Assembly: GCA_933207985.1 (NCBI GenBank)
Contig: OW240914.1
Span: forward strand, 132,243,905 to 132,307,904
DNA length: 64,000 bases
Origin: Pelobates cultripes
Taxonomy: Eukaryota; Chordata; Amphibia; Anura; Pelobatidae
Reading direction: 5' to 3'
The notes below the pieces were generated by a model that had not been told where the DNA came from, did no database searches, and saw nothing but the letters and a program-made list of their open reading frames with translations. Positions 11,670 through 23,045 of the stretch are shown here, one piece after another (position 1 is the first letter of the stretch; each line of letters starts with the position of its first letter). The position numbers and the translations under genes are program-made.

Positions 11670-12072
11670 CTCAAAAAAATAAAGGGAACACAAAACTTCT
11701 GAAATACTTTGTTCTTTACATAGTTGAATGTGCTGACAACAAAATCACACAAAAATTAAAAAATGGAAATCAAATTTTTCAACCGATGGAGGTCTGGATT
11801 TGGAGTCACACTCAAAATTAAAGTGGAAAAACACACTACAAGCTGATCCAACTTTGATGTAATGTCCTTAAAACAAATCAAAATGAGGCACAGTAGTGTG
11901 TGTGGCCTCGACGTGCCTGTATGACCTCCCTACAACGCCTGTGCATGCTCCTGATGAGGTGGCGGATGGTCTGAGGGATCTCCTCCCAGACCTGGACTAA
12001 AGCATCTGCCAACTCCTGGACGGTCTGTGGTGCAACATGACGTTGGTGGATGGAGTGAAAAACAGGCAACCT
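11667..12072 (-). mobile_element. truncated Tc1-like transposon (one end)
   Basis: Begins with the terminal sequence CACCTCAAAAAAATAAAGGG, which I recognise as the end of a Tc1 family shared by teleosts, lampreys and frogs. The element runs about 400 bp inward and stops abruptly in the transposase, next to the retroviral LTR. The low divergence from the remembered consensus suggests a fairly young copy. Confidence 0.8.
11878..12069 (-). pseudogene. Tc1 transposase C-terminal fragment
   Basis: A 63-codon open frame matching the Tc1 transposase C-terminus: APQTVQELADAL, VWEEIPQTIRHLIRSM and a final RRGHTHY-like end are all visible. The catalytic DD and the DNA-binding domain are missing, so it is a 3' fragment. 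The N-terminal methionine is incidental. Confidence 0.82.
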
Positions 12073-12478
12073 TAATCTGGCTCTAAGTTACTACAACCAC
12101 CATGAACACTTCAAAAGCAAACAATAATATGCTTAAAAGATAGTATTTCTTAACGACGTTACAGAGAGTGACAGATCTTTGTAGTGGTCTTTGAATCAGC
12201 AAGTCAGGGACACACCAGGAGAGGAGAGTGGAGTGGAGCATAGGAGAAAGAGAGAACGTGGCCCTTTGTCCTCAGTTCTTTATAGGCAAAATTACGTAAT
12301 AACTTTTAATTTAGACTCTCCCCATATAAGGACCCTACACCCAATCTCCCTATACAGCACATTCCAGAGTCCTCATGGTACAGAATAGCAAAACATAATC
12401 TGTTCTTTTTAATCCATTAGACAGCCACACCTTAATATGTATTTGAATAGGAACATATAGAATATGTAATATTCTACA
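12073..12478 (-). repeat. retroviral 3' LTR (partial)
   Basis: On the minus strand it starts TGTAGAATATT directly after a purine tract, as LTRs do. A TATA box (TATAAAG, minus strand, 12278-12284) lies about 200 bp in. The lower end abuts the truncated Tc1 element, and the terminal CA cannot be fixed, so the LTR may be cut. No second LTR exists for dating. Confidence 0.6.
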
Positions 12479-12491
12479 TTTCCCTCTGTTT
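12479..12491 (-). promoter_or_regulatory. polypurine tract of the retrovirus
   Basis: Minus-strand AAACAGAGGGAAA immediately before the LTR TG, the expected plus-strand primer site. Confidence 0.65.
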
Positions 12492-13779
12492 ATGGTTTAT
12501 TTATCAAACATTACACAATGTTATTTACCTGTCCATTTATATATCATTTGTATCATATTCATATCACAGTCATTGGGTATAAGAAATGTGTTTATAACTA
12601 CCCGGTATATGATATTCCTTGGATGTATGGTGTATTACTCAGTTTACAGTTTCCTTTAGTGTATTCTCCTTCTGTTTAATATATAGTATATAGTATATAG
12701 TTTTCTAATTCTACATTGCATAACTACACATACTATAGATACACATATAACAAAAATAAATTGATTAAATATATTTACAATTGTGGATCCTACAGATGAT
12801 TTTGCAAGTGTGTTTGTAATTTTAATTGTCATTCCACCAAGAGGAACTTGAAACAACTGACCATTCATGTTCTATCTCCTTTAAAATTTACCCTGTTCAC
12901 GTTCAAATTAGGTTTCTATATCTTTCAACTGTTTTTTTAACGAATGTAGTAATACCTTGTCTTTCCTTATCTCATATGCCCACTTTCTCCATGGAAACTC
13001 ATTTGTTTGTGAAACATTTTAATTGAATAGGCATGCTATCTATCTCTTGTATAGGACTCTTCAACATATTAACTTGAGTTCGTTGTATATGTATTATTAG
13101 TGGACCCCCACTGCTACAATATAAACCTTTTAGTAATGTTTCTGAATGTGTACATTCTGAAAATGTAGCTTTTTTTTTTTTACATAACCTGTACACATAC
13201 TTTATTTTTTTCAATGGGTGTTACAATTTCATCAGGATTTTTATTTGTTTTAATTTTACCAGAACATGAATGATAAATGGTTTTAACTCGGTTATTTAAA
13301 ACATTATTTTGGATGCGAAATGGAGACAACTAGAAAGATCTACCTGCTCAAGTTCAGTAATGTTATTATAAGAAACAAAATCAGGATATTGTAATTTATA
13401 AAATATTAATTGTGTGTTACTAATAGGAATCCCTAACACCAACATGAAAAATAGTGTTTACCAGAAATTTGTATTAACCCCTTAAGGACGGAGCCAAATG
13501 TACACATTGTGAACAAAACAAAATGTAAACAAAACCTGGCATTTGCGCTACTTGTCTGTCCAACCGTAATTCACCTCTTTTATGTTATAAATACACTCAC
13601 CCTTATTATATATCACTTTATTCAGGGGAAACAGGGCTTTCATTTAATATCACATATTTAGCTATGAAACATAATTTAATATGAAAAAAATGGGAGAAAA
13701 TAAGATTTTGTTTGATTTTTTTTAGTTCTACATGACATTTTAACGGTCAATGTCATAATACTGTTTGCTTTTACTGCAA

Positions 13780-14540
13780 TAAAATATACATATTTGTATT
13801 CAGCAAAGTCTCACGTGTAAAACAGTACCCCCTATGTACAGGTGTTATGGCGTTTTGGGAAGTTACAGGGTCAAATAAAGCACGTTACATTTGAAATTGA
13901 AATTCGCCAGATTGGTTACGTTGCCTTTAGGACTTTATAGTAGCCCAGAAAAGAAATTTACAACCATAATGGCATATCATTTGCAATAGTAGACAATCCA
14001 AGGTATTGCAAATGGGGTATGTCCAGTCTTTTTTAGTAGCCATTTGGTCACATACCCTGGACATACCCCGTTTGCAATACCTTGGGTTGTCTACTATTGC
14101 AAATGGTATGCCATCATAGGGGTAATTTTCATTCTTGGGCTACCATAGGGTCTCAAAGGCAACGTAACCAATCTGGCAAATTTTAATGTGAAAAAAATGA
14201 AACACAAGCCTTATATTTGACGCTGTAACTTTTGAAAACTCCATAAAACCTGTACATGAGGGGTACTGTTGTACTCGGGAGACTTTACTGAACACAAATA
14301 TTTGTGTTTCAAAACAGTAAAAAGTATCGTAGCAATAATATTGTCCGTGTAAGTGCTGTTTGTGCGTGAAAAATGCAAAAACCTTCACTTTTACTGGCGA
14401 TATTATCGTTGTGATACATTTTACTGTTTTGAAACACTAATATTTGTGTTCAGCGAAGTCTCCCGAGTAGAACAGTACCCCCCATGTACAGGTTATATGG
14501 TGTTTTGGAAAGTTATAGGGTTAAATACAGTGCTAGCAAA
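13780..14540. repeat. inverted/direct repeat modules inside TTAA element copy 1
   Basis: Segments 13780-14030 and 14045-14320 are imperfect inverted copies around a centre near 14035. A third copy of part of the module is at 14400-14530 in the first orientation. The modules share GCAAATGGTATGCCAT and AGTCTCCCGAG-type blocks. The fold would give an RNA hairpin of about 250 bp. Confidence 0.75.
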
Positions 14541-14639
14541 TTAAATTCCCTTTACTTTCGGCATGGGTTGTCAGGCAGGTCCCGCTAATTGTAATTAATT
14601 AAGATACCTAATTATGTAAAAATATTACATAAATATTTA

Positions 14640-14645
14640 TGTAGA

Positions 14646-14682
<37 letters not shown>

Positions 14683-14766
14683 AAAAAAATATATTTTTAT
14701 TCATATATAGGTATATATAGTGATATATACGTATATATTTATGTATATAGATATATATATATATTA
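14640..14766. repeat. (AT)n-rich tract
   Basis: Clustered TATATA runs inside the TTAA element; further AT repeats continue to about 15020. Confidence 0.85.
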
Positions 14767-17089
14767 TTTCGTTCCACGTGTATTTTGATATAAATATATA
14801 TATTAATATCACAATACAGTTAGAATGAAATAACACACATCTATATATTTTTAAATTATTTTTTTAAATTATTTTTTTAATTTAATTTTTTTACGTATTT
14901 ACATATTTAATTTCTTTATATTATATATAAATATATATATAACAATAATTATATATATATTTAATCAGTATCAGTCTATGTGTATGTGTATGTGTAAATA
15001 TATACTTAGATCATATATATATACTAAGTATATATTTTCTTTTTTTTTACACCCTATTAAACTTTTTAAAATTGTATTTCTAGCCAGCAGGGGGACCACC
15101 TGTCATTACAGGCAGCCCCCCTGCTGGCAATACAGCAGGCAGCTATCCCAGCCATGTGATTGTGAGGTCCTCGCAAGGACCTCACTCTCACATGGCCAGG
15201 GGGGCTTCCAGGGGTCGGACGTGCCGCGGGGGCTCCCTGGGAGTCCCCCCAACCGCGATCGCCAGCGTGGGACCACCGGCGACCGGGTAAGTAAGAAAAG
15301 ACCAAAAGGCGTACTATTACGCCCGGCGGCGTTTAGAGCCGCCTAAAATAGGGCATAATAGTACGCCCTCTGGTCTTAAGGGGTTAAAGAAGAACTTATA
15401 CAAATATCATTGTTACATCCCAACCATTTGTTAACCCACAAATTTGTATGATTTTTAGCGAACGCAAACTCCTCAGGTAAACTACATTTGAGTTCTATAG
15501 GAGTAACACCACCTTGTAATGCTTGTGCCATCACCTTAAAATCTGTAGAATATTCAACTTGTATCTGCAAACAAGCTTTGGCTACCTGTGATGAATCTGC
15601 ATTTCTCATTAATGCCAAAATAGCTTCTTGTAAATGTTGAACAGAGGGTGCAGGAACAGAGGCTTTGTTCATAACCATATTTTTCAATATTTGATTTAAA
15701 CCTCTTTATATGTACTAACCTTTCCCGCCTATTAACCCTACAGTTCCCAAATCATTCTTTAATGTTTGAATATCCATAGAAGTAGTGAGTTCCTATGGTA
15801 CCACATCCAGCCATAATTCCTTCTATTATACCTCTTTTGTTCCTGTTTGATACTTTATTCCCTCCAAACCAATGTTCTAAGCCTTGTCCCATATTTAATA
15901 AATGTTCCTTACATTGTGGAAATTTAGTTGATTTTTCCACTGAGAAACATTAAAATGCCAAATTATTGTTGCAAAGTTCCCATCTAATAACTAAGGCTTT
16001 GATTGAAAATGATAACTTAAAAACCTTATTTATTTTTGCATTCTACCATTCTGGGAGAGAATACATTTACTTTAACATCACCACATCTCTTGTGATGATT
16101 TCTCAATATTATACAATATTGATAGTTTCCACTATCATAGTAAGTAGGATTATTTAAATAGAAAACAAACATTTCTTCCGACCAATCCACCTTTCCTAGT
16201 ACACCTCTGAATAACCTTGGGAGTTGTATGTGACATACTACCCAAAAAACTTCCCTGTCATTACAGACTCAGGGGTAAAATTATATGTGTACCACAAGGT
16301 AATCTAAGTCTTTCCTTTCCTTCCTGGATATATACAAGACTAGGCATCACCATAATATCTGACATAGCATAATCAGTTACCAGGAACATCATGTTAACAC
16401 TTACTGTCAACGATTCCCTAGATGATCATATTTCCCATATCCAAGGTATACCTGGAGTATTATTTTAAGAGGAATTCTGGCTTTAATGTATAAGCCATTA
16501 TTGAATAGTATAAAGTATCTCACCACCTCGTCTTGTTACTAAAGTTTGTGGAACATTCACATACATATCACCTGACCAATTTACCATTTCTTCTCCATTA
16601 ACAACAATCATGATATATGCGTTTTGTAATATGTTGCGTTCCCACGATCCCGTTTTCACATTATCTTGTACAAATAAACCTTTTGTCCAACTAGAGGAAT
16701 CATTAGGACCTACTGTAATGTTTAAAATAACACTATCTCCTTTGAAATTAATTTGCACATTGCATACTTGTAGATGGCCATCTTTTGTCCCAAAACAAAC
16801 ATTACTTTTTAATACTTGTTCGTGGTCTCTTTTTTCTAATATTCCCCAAAAAGTAATTCTTTGATTTCTGATTGAAAATAATTTTGTTCATCTTAAATAT
16901 AACTACTACAAGAACTGTACTCATCAATGTTAGCAGCATGCTGATGAACAACTTCTGCTACACCGTTGTCTTTGTGAACGCATCTTCTGTCACTGGCCAA
17001 CTTTCCTCTGTAGGTCTGCTTAAAATTATCTAAAATAAACCAAAAAAAACAAAGCAGTATCAATATATTATCAAATTATGTTGTAGGTT

Positions 17090-18300
17090 TATAAAATTTG
17101 CACTGATCTGCATGAACCCAAAAACAATTTTGCCTCCTTTTATTCCGTGAACCATCAAGAGGTCTTTGCACTTGTATCACCGTGTCTGTTATTTTGTAAG
17201 GACCTTCCCAGTTTGCCTCCTAAGGTCCAGTTTTCATCATGACCATACACGCCCCCCCCCTTTAAAAAAAAAAAATAAAAAAGGGAGGTGCCATTTTGCG
17301 CATTCAAGTCGCTGCATTTGGAAGGATTTGCTCCACATTTTCCTGCAGTATTTGCAACCATTTATTGTTTAGCAATTGCATCTTTCTGTGGGGTAGACAC
17401 ATATGGTTCATTAGGAAAATCCAACTGCATTTTCCTGCCTATCATTAATTCAGATAGAGTGTTTTGTGTAGCGGAAGACATAGTGCCTCTAATACCCATA
17501 CGTAGAACAGGAAGTACCTGTACACATGTGCTGCCTTTCTCAAGTAGCATTTTTGAAAGTCTAGCTTTCAATGATCGATTCATACGTTCCACAATTCCAG
17601 CAGATTGTGGATATGGAACCTTTGCTCTATGCCTAAAATAGCACACAGTGCTTGCATGACTTTCCCTGTGAAATGGGTACCTCTGTCTGACTCTAGAAGT
17701 CTAGGAAAGCCCCATCTTGAGAAAATGTGGGTCCATAATGCTTCAGCTGTCCTTTGTGAATCATCTTTTGTTAGTGGAATTACTTCCAACCATTTAGAGA
17801 ATACATCCACCACTACCAACGTATACTTTAATCCATTATTAGCTGTTGGTAATGGTCCAATGAAGTCAATTTATAAAGTAGACCAAGGACCATCGCATGT
17901 GCTATATGTTGTATAGGTGGTTTTTGTCCTTTAGGTCTTGGATTTATTTGTGCACATATCAAACATGATTGTGCTACCTGTTGTACAGTGTTTTCCATGT
18001 TATCCCAATAAAACCATCTGAGTACCTTTAACAGTTTCTGCGGTCCAATATGACCTAAACTTTCATGATTATATTGTGTAAATAACACTTTTAGTTCTGG
18101 CATGACCAGACACACCTTTCCATTTTGGTCATGACACAAAACCCTGTTTTCATGAACAAATGGAGATGTTGGATCAACCCAAGAAGCCTCAAGGGAAGAA
18201 TCCTTTGCTGTTCTTCTGCAAAAGATTGAGGCTGTATTTTAGTATTTCTAACCACAGCTACTGACATGGGCTCTGTCTGCAATACAGTTTCACCTGTTAT
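17090..18300 (-). pseudogene. retroviral integrase remnant
   Basis: Integrases insert viral DNA into host chromosomes. The N-terminal HHCC zinc motif is seen on the minus strand around 17960-18080 (HESLGH, then CLIC). The catalytic core follows: DVFSKWLEVIP near 17780, ESDRGTHF near 17690 with the second acidic residue, and an SAGIVERMNRSLK segment near 17590 with the catalytic glutamate. A C-terminal GPYKITDTVIQV-like strand lies near 17200. Frame changes occur near 17830, 17640 and 17300, and a C-rich/A-rich insertion at 17250-17283 breaks the C-terminal domain. Inactive. Confidence 0.8.
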
Positions 18301-19060
18301 AGCTGATAAATTTGCAAAAAGAGCAGCTTTTTAAAATTTCTTCACTAAGTTCATCTTTACCTTTTTGGTGGGCAGGAACTTTAACTATAGCACGTAAGCA
18401 TGGCTTTTGAGATGCAATTTCAAATATGGCCTCTAGTGTCTCTTTGTGTGCTTACACTTTATTTGAAGCATCTATGAAACCTCTTTTCCATATAGTTAGA
18501 TGTTATGTTAGTGAACTGACCACATATGAACTGTCACTATATAACTAGGGGACGTCCTTTTTCCTTAAGTGTTAGTACTGTTTTTAATGCTTCTAGTTCT
18601 GCTCTCTGTGCTGGCAAGTGACCTGGAAATTTAGGTTTTACTGAATATCCTCATTTTGGATACCATACAGCATAACCTGCATAGTACTTCCCATCTGAAC
18701 AGAATCGGGACCTGTCAACAAACACAGGTTCATCAGATTCATTTGCATTCTTTCTGAAAAGAGAAAGATAATTGCATAAACATTCATATGGATTACCTTC
18801 ATATTGCATTAGTCATGGTAGTACATACTTTGCCTTATGTTCTACCTTAATCTGCTTTGGTGATAGATCTATTAACCATTGTGAAAATCTCTAATGTGAC
18901 ACACCTGGAATTCCTTTTTCAAGAAGTAATTTCAAAGGTGTGTGGTGTTTGCAGAATTATGTCCTTGAATCCCACTATGTTCAGTTGCCATTACCGCAAA
19001 ATGAACTCCTATTAACAGTCTGGCATAAATTTCTAGCCCACTTTCCACTGGGGAAAGAAT
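18300..19060 (-). pseudogene. retroviral RNase H / tether remnant
   Basis: Weakly preserved stretch between RT and integrase. A minus-strand RAELEAL segment near 18590-18615 fits the RNase H helix around its second acidic residue. Many stops, no open frame above 60 codons. Placement between RT and integrase is the main support. Confidence 0.5.
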
Positions 19061-19086
19061 GAGAAAAATATCCAACTATTCTACAT

Positions 19087-19302
19087 TAGAGATGTCGCGA
19101 ACCGTCCGCGAACTTCTCGCGAACGGTTCGCCGCGGTTCGCCACGAGCTGTTTGTGGCGAACTCCGGTCAGCTGACACGTCCCGGCCAATCTCCAGCAGA
19201 CCCTCCCTCCCAGACCCTCCTACTTCCTGGACAGCATCCATGTTTCGGCGAACCGTGGCGAACCGTTCGCGAGAAGTTCGCGGACGGTTCGCAACATCTC
19301 TA
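19087..19302. mobile_element. hAT-type MITE, copy 2
   Basis: 216 bp with the same TAGAGATGTCGCGAAC ends as copy 1 and a perfect 8-bp duplication TTCTACAT (19079-19086 and 19303-19310). It interrupts the retroviral pol remnant between RT and RNase H, so it is younger than the provirus. Its GC-rich interior is a reverse-oriented, longer version of copy 1. Confidence 0.92.
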
Positions 19303-19479
19303 TTCTACATATCTCTTGCTGCAAGTGTAATAGCACTGCGGAGACAGCCATTTTTGAAGTATGTAGTGTCACTAAAGCAGGTGCAACCTGTAAGTCTCTT
19401 TTAAGTACCTCAAATGCATTCTGATGTTCATCTGTCTATGGTCCAAATGAAGATTCACTATTTTTCAAGAGATCATATA

Positions 19480-20250
19480 AAAGGTTTGGCTTTTTCAGCG
19501 AACACTTCTATGAAGTCTCTGGAGAAAGGCCTTGTGTGAGGTCTGTACAGGAAGAGAAGAAATAGTTTTGATTATATCCTGCACTGGCTTCTTATGTCCT
19601 GGACCAATGTGTACACCTAAGTATTGTACCTCTGGTTGCATCAGTGTTACTTTGTGTGTGCTCAGTTTTAATCCAGAGTCCTGCAAAAGGAAAAATAATT
19701 AATTTAACAGAATCAGGTGTTCTTCCTCAGTTTCAGTCCGCAAAAACATATCATCAACATATTGTAACAAGTATTCTGGCCTAGAAAACTTAGACAAAAC
19801 TTTTGCCTGATGAAAATACGTTGGAGAACTATGATATTTGTGGGGTAACACAGTAAACACATGTTGCTGATTCTGAAACGTAAAAGCAAACTTGTATTGA
19901 CAACTATGCTTCAGGGGTACGGAGAAAAACCCATTACTTACATCTAGTATGCAGTATACTTTAGCAGTTGACATCAATCATATCTGGGCTTTCTGCCACC
20001 ACCTGCACAGAAGGTGGTGTGTATTTATTTACTGTTCATCTCTAGTAATTTTTCTTAATAGTGGCCAAATGTTGCAGTTACATGTACCATTTGCTTTCCT
20101 AATCACCTCTCCGTTCCAAATCATTAGTGACACTTGCAATAGAATCAATTGAATCAAGACCTTGAATGTCAATCAACACATTTTTAAACCTTCCACATTC
20201 ATATATACTTTGTCCCCATAAATCTGGATTTAAGTTCAAGGTTATTCCTA
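19480..20250 (-). pseudogene. retroviral reverse transcriptase remnant
   Basis: Minus-strand piece 19699-19977 holds LDVSNGFFSVPL (the first catalytic-aspartate strand) and QYVDDM (the YxDD catalytic box; the final residue is M rather than the usual L or I). Piece 19495-19686 holds the QYLGVHIGPGHK segment that follows the palm. A frameshift separates them at about 19690, and the N-terminal fingers near 20000-20250 are scrambled. Inactive. Confidence 0.8.
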
Positions 20251-20253
20251 GTA

Positions 20254-20694
20254 TTAGGCCATTGCATTTCTGTAGATACTACTTCTACTGGACAAAATTC
20301 CTAACTCCCCGTATACAGTAGGATCCAATATCACTGGTTTCCTACACTTAGCATCTTTCCAAATAGCTTTGTTTCCCAAATCAACAATCCAACCTCTTCT
20401 TTGCATAACATCTATGCCTGTGATGTTATCAACATTTTTGCAGTACCAGATATCAATTTTTGTTTTTAAACACGGAGGTATTGCCAAAGTAACATTATTT
20501 ACTAATGTTGCTATAGATCCTCCACCTCTGTCAAATCCTATAATTGTACATGTAGGTGCACTTGGTGATAAAGGTAGTTGTAAACTTGTTATACTTAGTT
20601 GAGCTCCAGTGTCAATTAGAAATTCTGTGTCATAACCTTTTAAATAACATTTAATGTATGGTCTACCACATCCATCTAAATTTAATGGAGACAA
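20254..20694 (-). pseudogene. retroviral aspartic protease remnant
   Basis: Open stretch of 146 codons. The catalytic box is FLIDTGAQLS (residues 25-34 of the stretch), matching the retroviral DTGA motif. A flap-like region and IIGFDRGGG follow. It lies upstream of RT in the viral direction, as expected. The frame itself is intact, but the initiating methionine is incidental and gag is absent. Confidence 0.75.
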
Positions 20695-20764
20695 AAATTC
20701 AAGTGGACGTGGCCTGATACCTTCAAGTTGTCATTGTGAATTTAAAATGTGGTCTGCCTCATTA

Positions 20765-20965
20765 GAAATGTGCTTAATTAGCTTACATGCTAGAGGGAGT
20801 GGGGTAAATTCGCACAAAAGGTAAGGATAGTATTAGACTAATGACAGTTGCAAGAGCGGAATCAGTCGGGAGCTATTAACAGTTTAATTGATACACTTTT
20901 ATGAAGAAGTGGGTTTTTAATTATTTTTTAAAAATGAGTGGAGACTGGGTGAGCATCTAACGGAG
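20765..20965. repeat. dispersed repeat, SINE/LINE-tail-like, copy a
   Basis: Contains TTACATGCTAGAGGGAGT, GGTAAGGATAG and TGAAGAAGTGGGTTTTTAAT blocks that recur in the same order at 57250-57612; a related first half is at 58450-58605. Unclassified but clearly multicopy. It abuts the broken 5' side of the retrovirus. Confidence 0.6.
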
Positions 20966-21889
20966 GAGGGAAGGGAGTTTCTCTATTGCTTATTGTCTTA
21001 TGTTCCTATTCACTTAATTCATTGAGTTCGCTCACACAGCATGTTCTAGCTTGCTAAACTAGAAAATCGTGCATACGTTCGACTACCCCATATGTAAAAC
21101 GTGAGAATGTGCCTGAGGATTGCCGGTTGGGTACCTCAAGCTTGCTTGTACTCAAAAAAAAATATGGTATATGATAAAGGACAAGGTTTACATTTTAAAA
21201 TACTGGGGATTTTTGGTCATTAAATTAATCATAAAACCCAGCATGGCTGCCAGACCATATGATATATGGGCTTCTCAATGCAAATTGCAGAGCACACCAT
21301 ACCTTATCACTACATTGTTGTAAGTAATTTGATTTTGAAGATTTTTACAAATGCACTGTAGTATCGGTTAAGATTTCAATACAGCTGCCAACCAAACCAC
21401 ATAACTAATTGACATTTACAGATGAAACAAGCATAAGAGCATGGACATAGCAAGTGCATAAAGCTCGCATGTGGACAAGTCATTTACAGGAATTTTATTA
21501 ACAGTAAAAAAAAAAAAAATTATTATAAATGTATTATAATTTTTACATAATTGTCAAATTCAAAATAACCACTGACCTTTGTGACCTTGTACCCCTATGT
21601 GACCTATGTCATGTTATTGCGTAATCATATGTTATAGTTCAGTAGTGAAATATATGCACCTTCATGCAACTGGCGTGAACAGCTGTGCAAAATTTCACAT
21701 TGTCACAACAACTGGTTTCAGCATGAATTATAAGCAAACAACATTTCCTGCATGACTATGTCACAACAACATGGCCGTGCTCAGCAATATGTAAATTTGT
21801 AGCACAAATAGTTCTGGAAAAGCAAATGTTTTATGGGAAATACAAAACAAACAATAAGATAAGTGTGCGCCTAAAATATATAGATATAT
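20966..21889. other. unassigned intergenic DNA
   Basis: No gene or recognisable element. A-run at 21506-21519. Confidence 0.35.
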
Positions 21890-22230
21890 TAACAATATAT
21901 GAATAGAAGTATAATAAAATATTAGAATAAAATAAAATAAAATAAGTGATTGGCAATAGTCCAAAAAACATATCACAGTCTGTAATGGTAGGTCCCACGT
22001 GTAGAGAAGAGATTCTTAGGATATTAGATGGTATAGGCGTGCGCACGGGGTGTGCCGGGTGTGCCTGGGCACACCCTAATCCCCGTGCGCACGCCTATGG
22101 TTTGAGTCCTGCAGGAACAGCGTTCCTGCACTTTTTTTGAGCAGGAACGCTGTTCCTGCAGGCACTCAGTGTCCCCTGTTTCACCTCTTGCCCCTGTCAT
22201 GGGAGGGCAAGAGGTGATGATTCCCCCCCA

Positions 22231-22410
22231 CCCTGCAGCTCAGCCGCGGCGAGGGAGCTCTCTGCTCTCTGCTTCCTCTCGCCGCGCGCTGATGCCGGGA
22301 GCCGGAATATGACGTCATATTCCGGCTCCCAGCTACAGCAGACAGCCCGCGCGGCGAGAGGAAGCAGAGAGCAGAGAGCAGAGAGCTCCCTCGCCGCGGC
22401 TGAGCTGGAG
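22231..22410. repeat. nested GC-rich palindrome with a TGACGTCA centre
   Basis: Outer arms of about 55-60 nt (around GCTCAGCCGCGGCGAGGGAG and its complement) flank a perfect 34-bp palindrome centred on TGACGTCA (22295-22328). TGACGTCA is the CREB/ATF consensus. Such an arrangement could form a cruciform or serve as a promoter-like block. Confidence 0.8.
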
Positions 22411-22510
22411 AAAGGCGCCTGCCCCCACTGGACCCCAGGAACAAGTCCACCAGCACTCCAGGTAGGAGGCTGGGTGGACATTTAAAAATTTTTTTTTAAA
22501 TATAATAATT

Positions 22511-22575
22511 TGTGTGTGTGTGTGTCAGTGTGTGTGTGTGTGTGTCTGTGAGTATGTGCCAGTGTGTGTGTGTGT

Positions 22576-22634
<59 letters not shown>

Positions 22635-23014
22635 AGTGAGTGTGTGAGTATGTGAGTGTGTGTGTGTCAGTGTGTGTCTGTGAGTGTGTGAGTGTGTGTC
22701 TGTGATTGTGTGTAAATGTGTGAGTATGTGTCTGTGAGTGTGTGTGTCAGTGAGTGTGAGTATGTGTCAGTGTGTGTCTGTGAGTGTGTGAGTGTGTGTC
22801 TGTGAGTGTGTGTCAGTGTGAGTGTGTGAGTATGTGTCTGTGAGTGTGTGTGTCAGTGAGTGTGTGAGTATGTGTCAGTGAGTGTGTGTGTGTCAGTGTG
22901 TGTCTGTAAGTGTGTGAGTATGTGTGTGTCAGTGTGTGTGAGTGTGTCTGTGAGTGTGTGTCTGTGAATATATATATGTATATATATATGTATATATATA
23001 TATATATATATGTG

Positions 23015-23045
<31 letters not shown>
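22511..23045. repeat. GTGTGTC-type minisatellite and (TA)n
   Basis: Irregular tandem array of TGTGTGTCAGTG, TGTGTCTGTGAG and GTGTGAGTATG units to about 22970, followed by alternating TATATA to 23033 and CACACA. Confidence 0.92.

Larger units (their letters stand above)
13474..15387. mobile_element. TTAA-target non-autonomous transposon (piggyBac-like), copy 1
   Basis: Bounded by TTAA on both sides (13474-13477 and 15384-15387) with inverted ends TTAACCCCTTAAGGAC and CTTAAGGGGTTAA. About 1.9 kb with no transposase. Layout: AT-rich left part, three copies of a roughly 250-bp module in alternating orientation (13780-14540), an AT-microsatellite zone (14630-15010), and a GC-rich right part (15080-15380) carrying GTAAGT at 15287-15292. 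The same family makes up 40508-48058. Confidence 0.82.
12492..16900 (-). pseudogene. retroviral env-region remnant, split by an insertion
   Basis: Between integrase and LTR, where env belongs. Two minus-strand open stretches remain: 16498-16758 (86 codons, with NIT and NWS glycosylation sites) and 15376-15687 (103 codons, with NHT). The rest is shifted or stopped. I recognise no fusion peptide or receptor-binding domain by sequence, so the call is mainly positional. A TTAA element (13474-15387) splits it; sequence on both sides of that insertion has similar composition. Non-functional. Confidence 0.5.
12073..20760 (-). mobile_element. endogenous retrovirus, defective, 5' end lost
   Basis: Minus-strand order is protease (20254-20694), RT (19480-20250), RNase H (about 18300-19060), integrase (17090-18300), env-like region (12492-16900), polypurine tract (12479-12491) and 3' LTR (12073-12478). 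Gag, primer-binding site and 5' LTR are missing; homology ends near 20760. Every reading frame is broken by stops and shifts, so it cannot replicate. It is interrupted by a 1.9 kb TTAA element (13474-15387) and a hAT MITE (19087-19302). The integrase and RT style suggests a gamma/epsilon-like (ERV1) lineage, but I cannot place it firmly. Confidence 0.83.

Noticed and set aside
11508..11752. Open frames of alternating Y/I and C/V residues
   Set aside because: Products of the (TA)n/(CA)n microsatellite. The same applies at 22813-23076 and 40756-41054.
20894..20925. TGAAGAAGTGGGTTTTT as a hammerhead core (also 57583-57600)
   Set aside because: No GAAA box or pairing helices nearby; it is a conserved block of a dispersed repeat.
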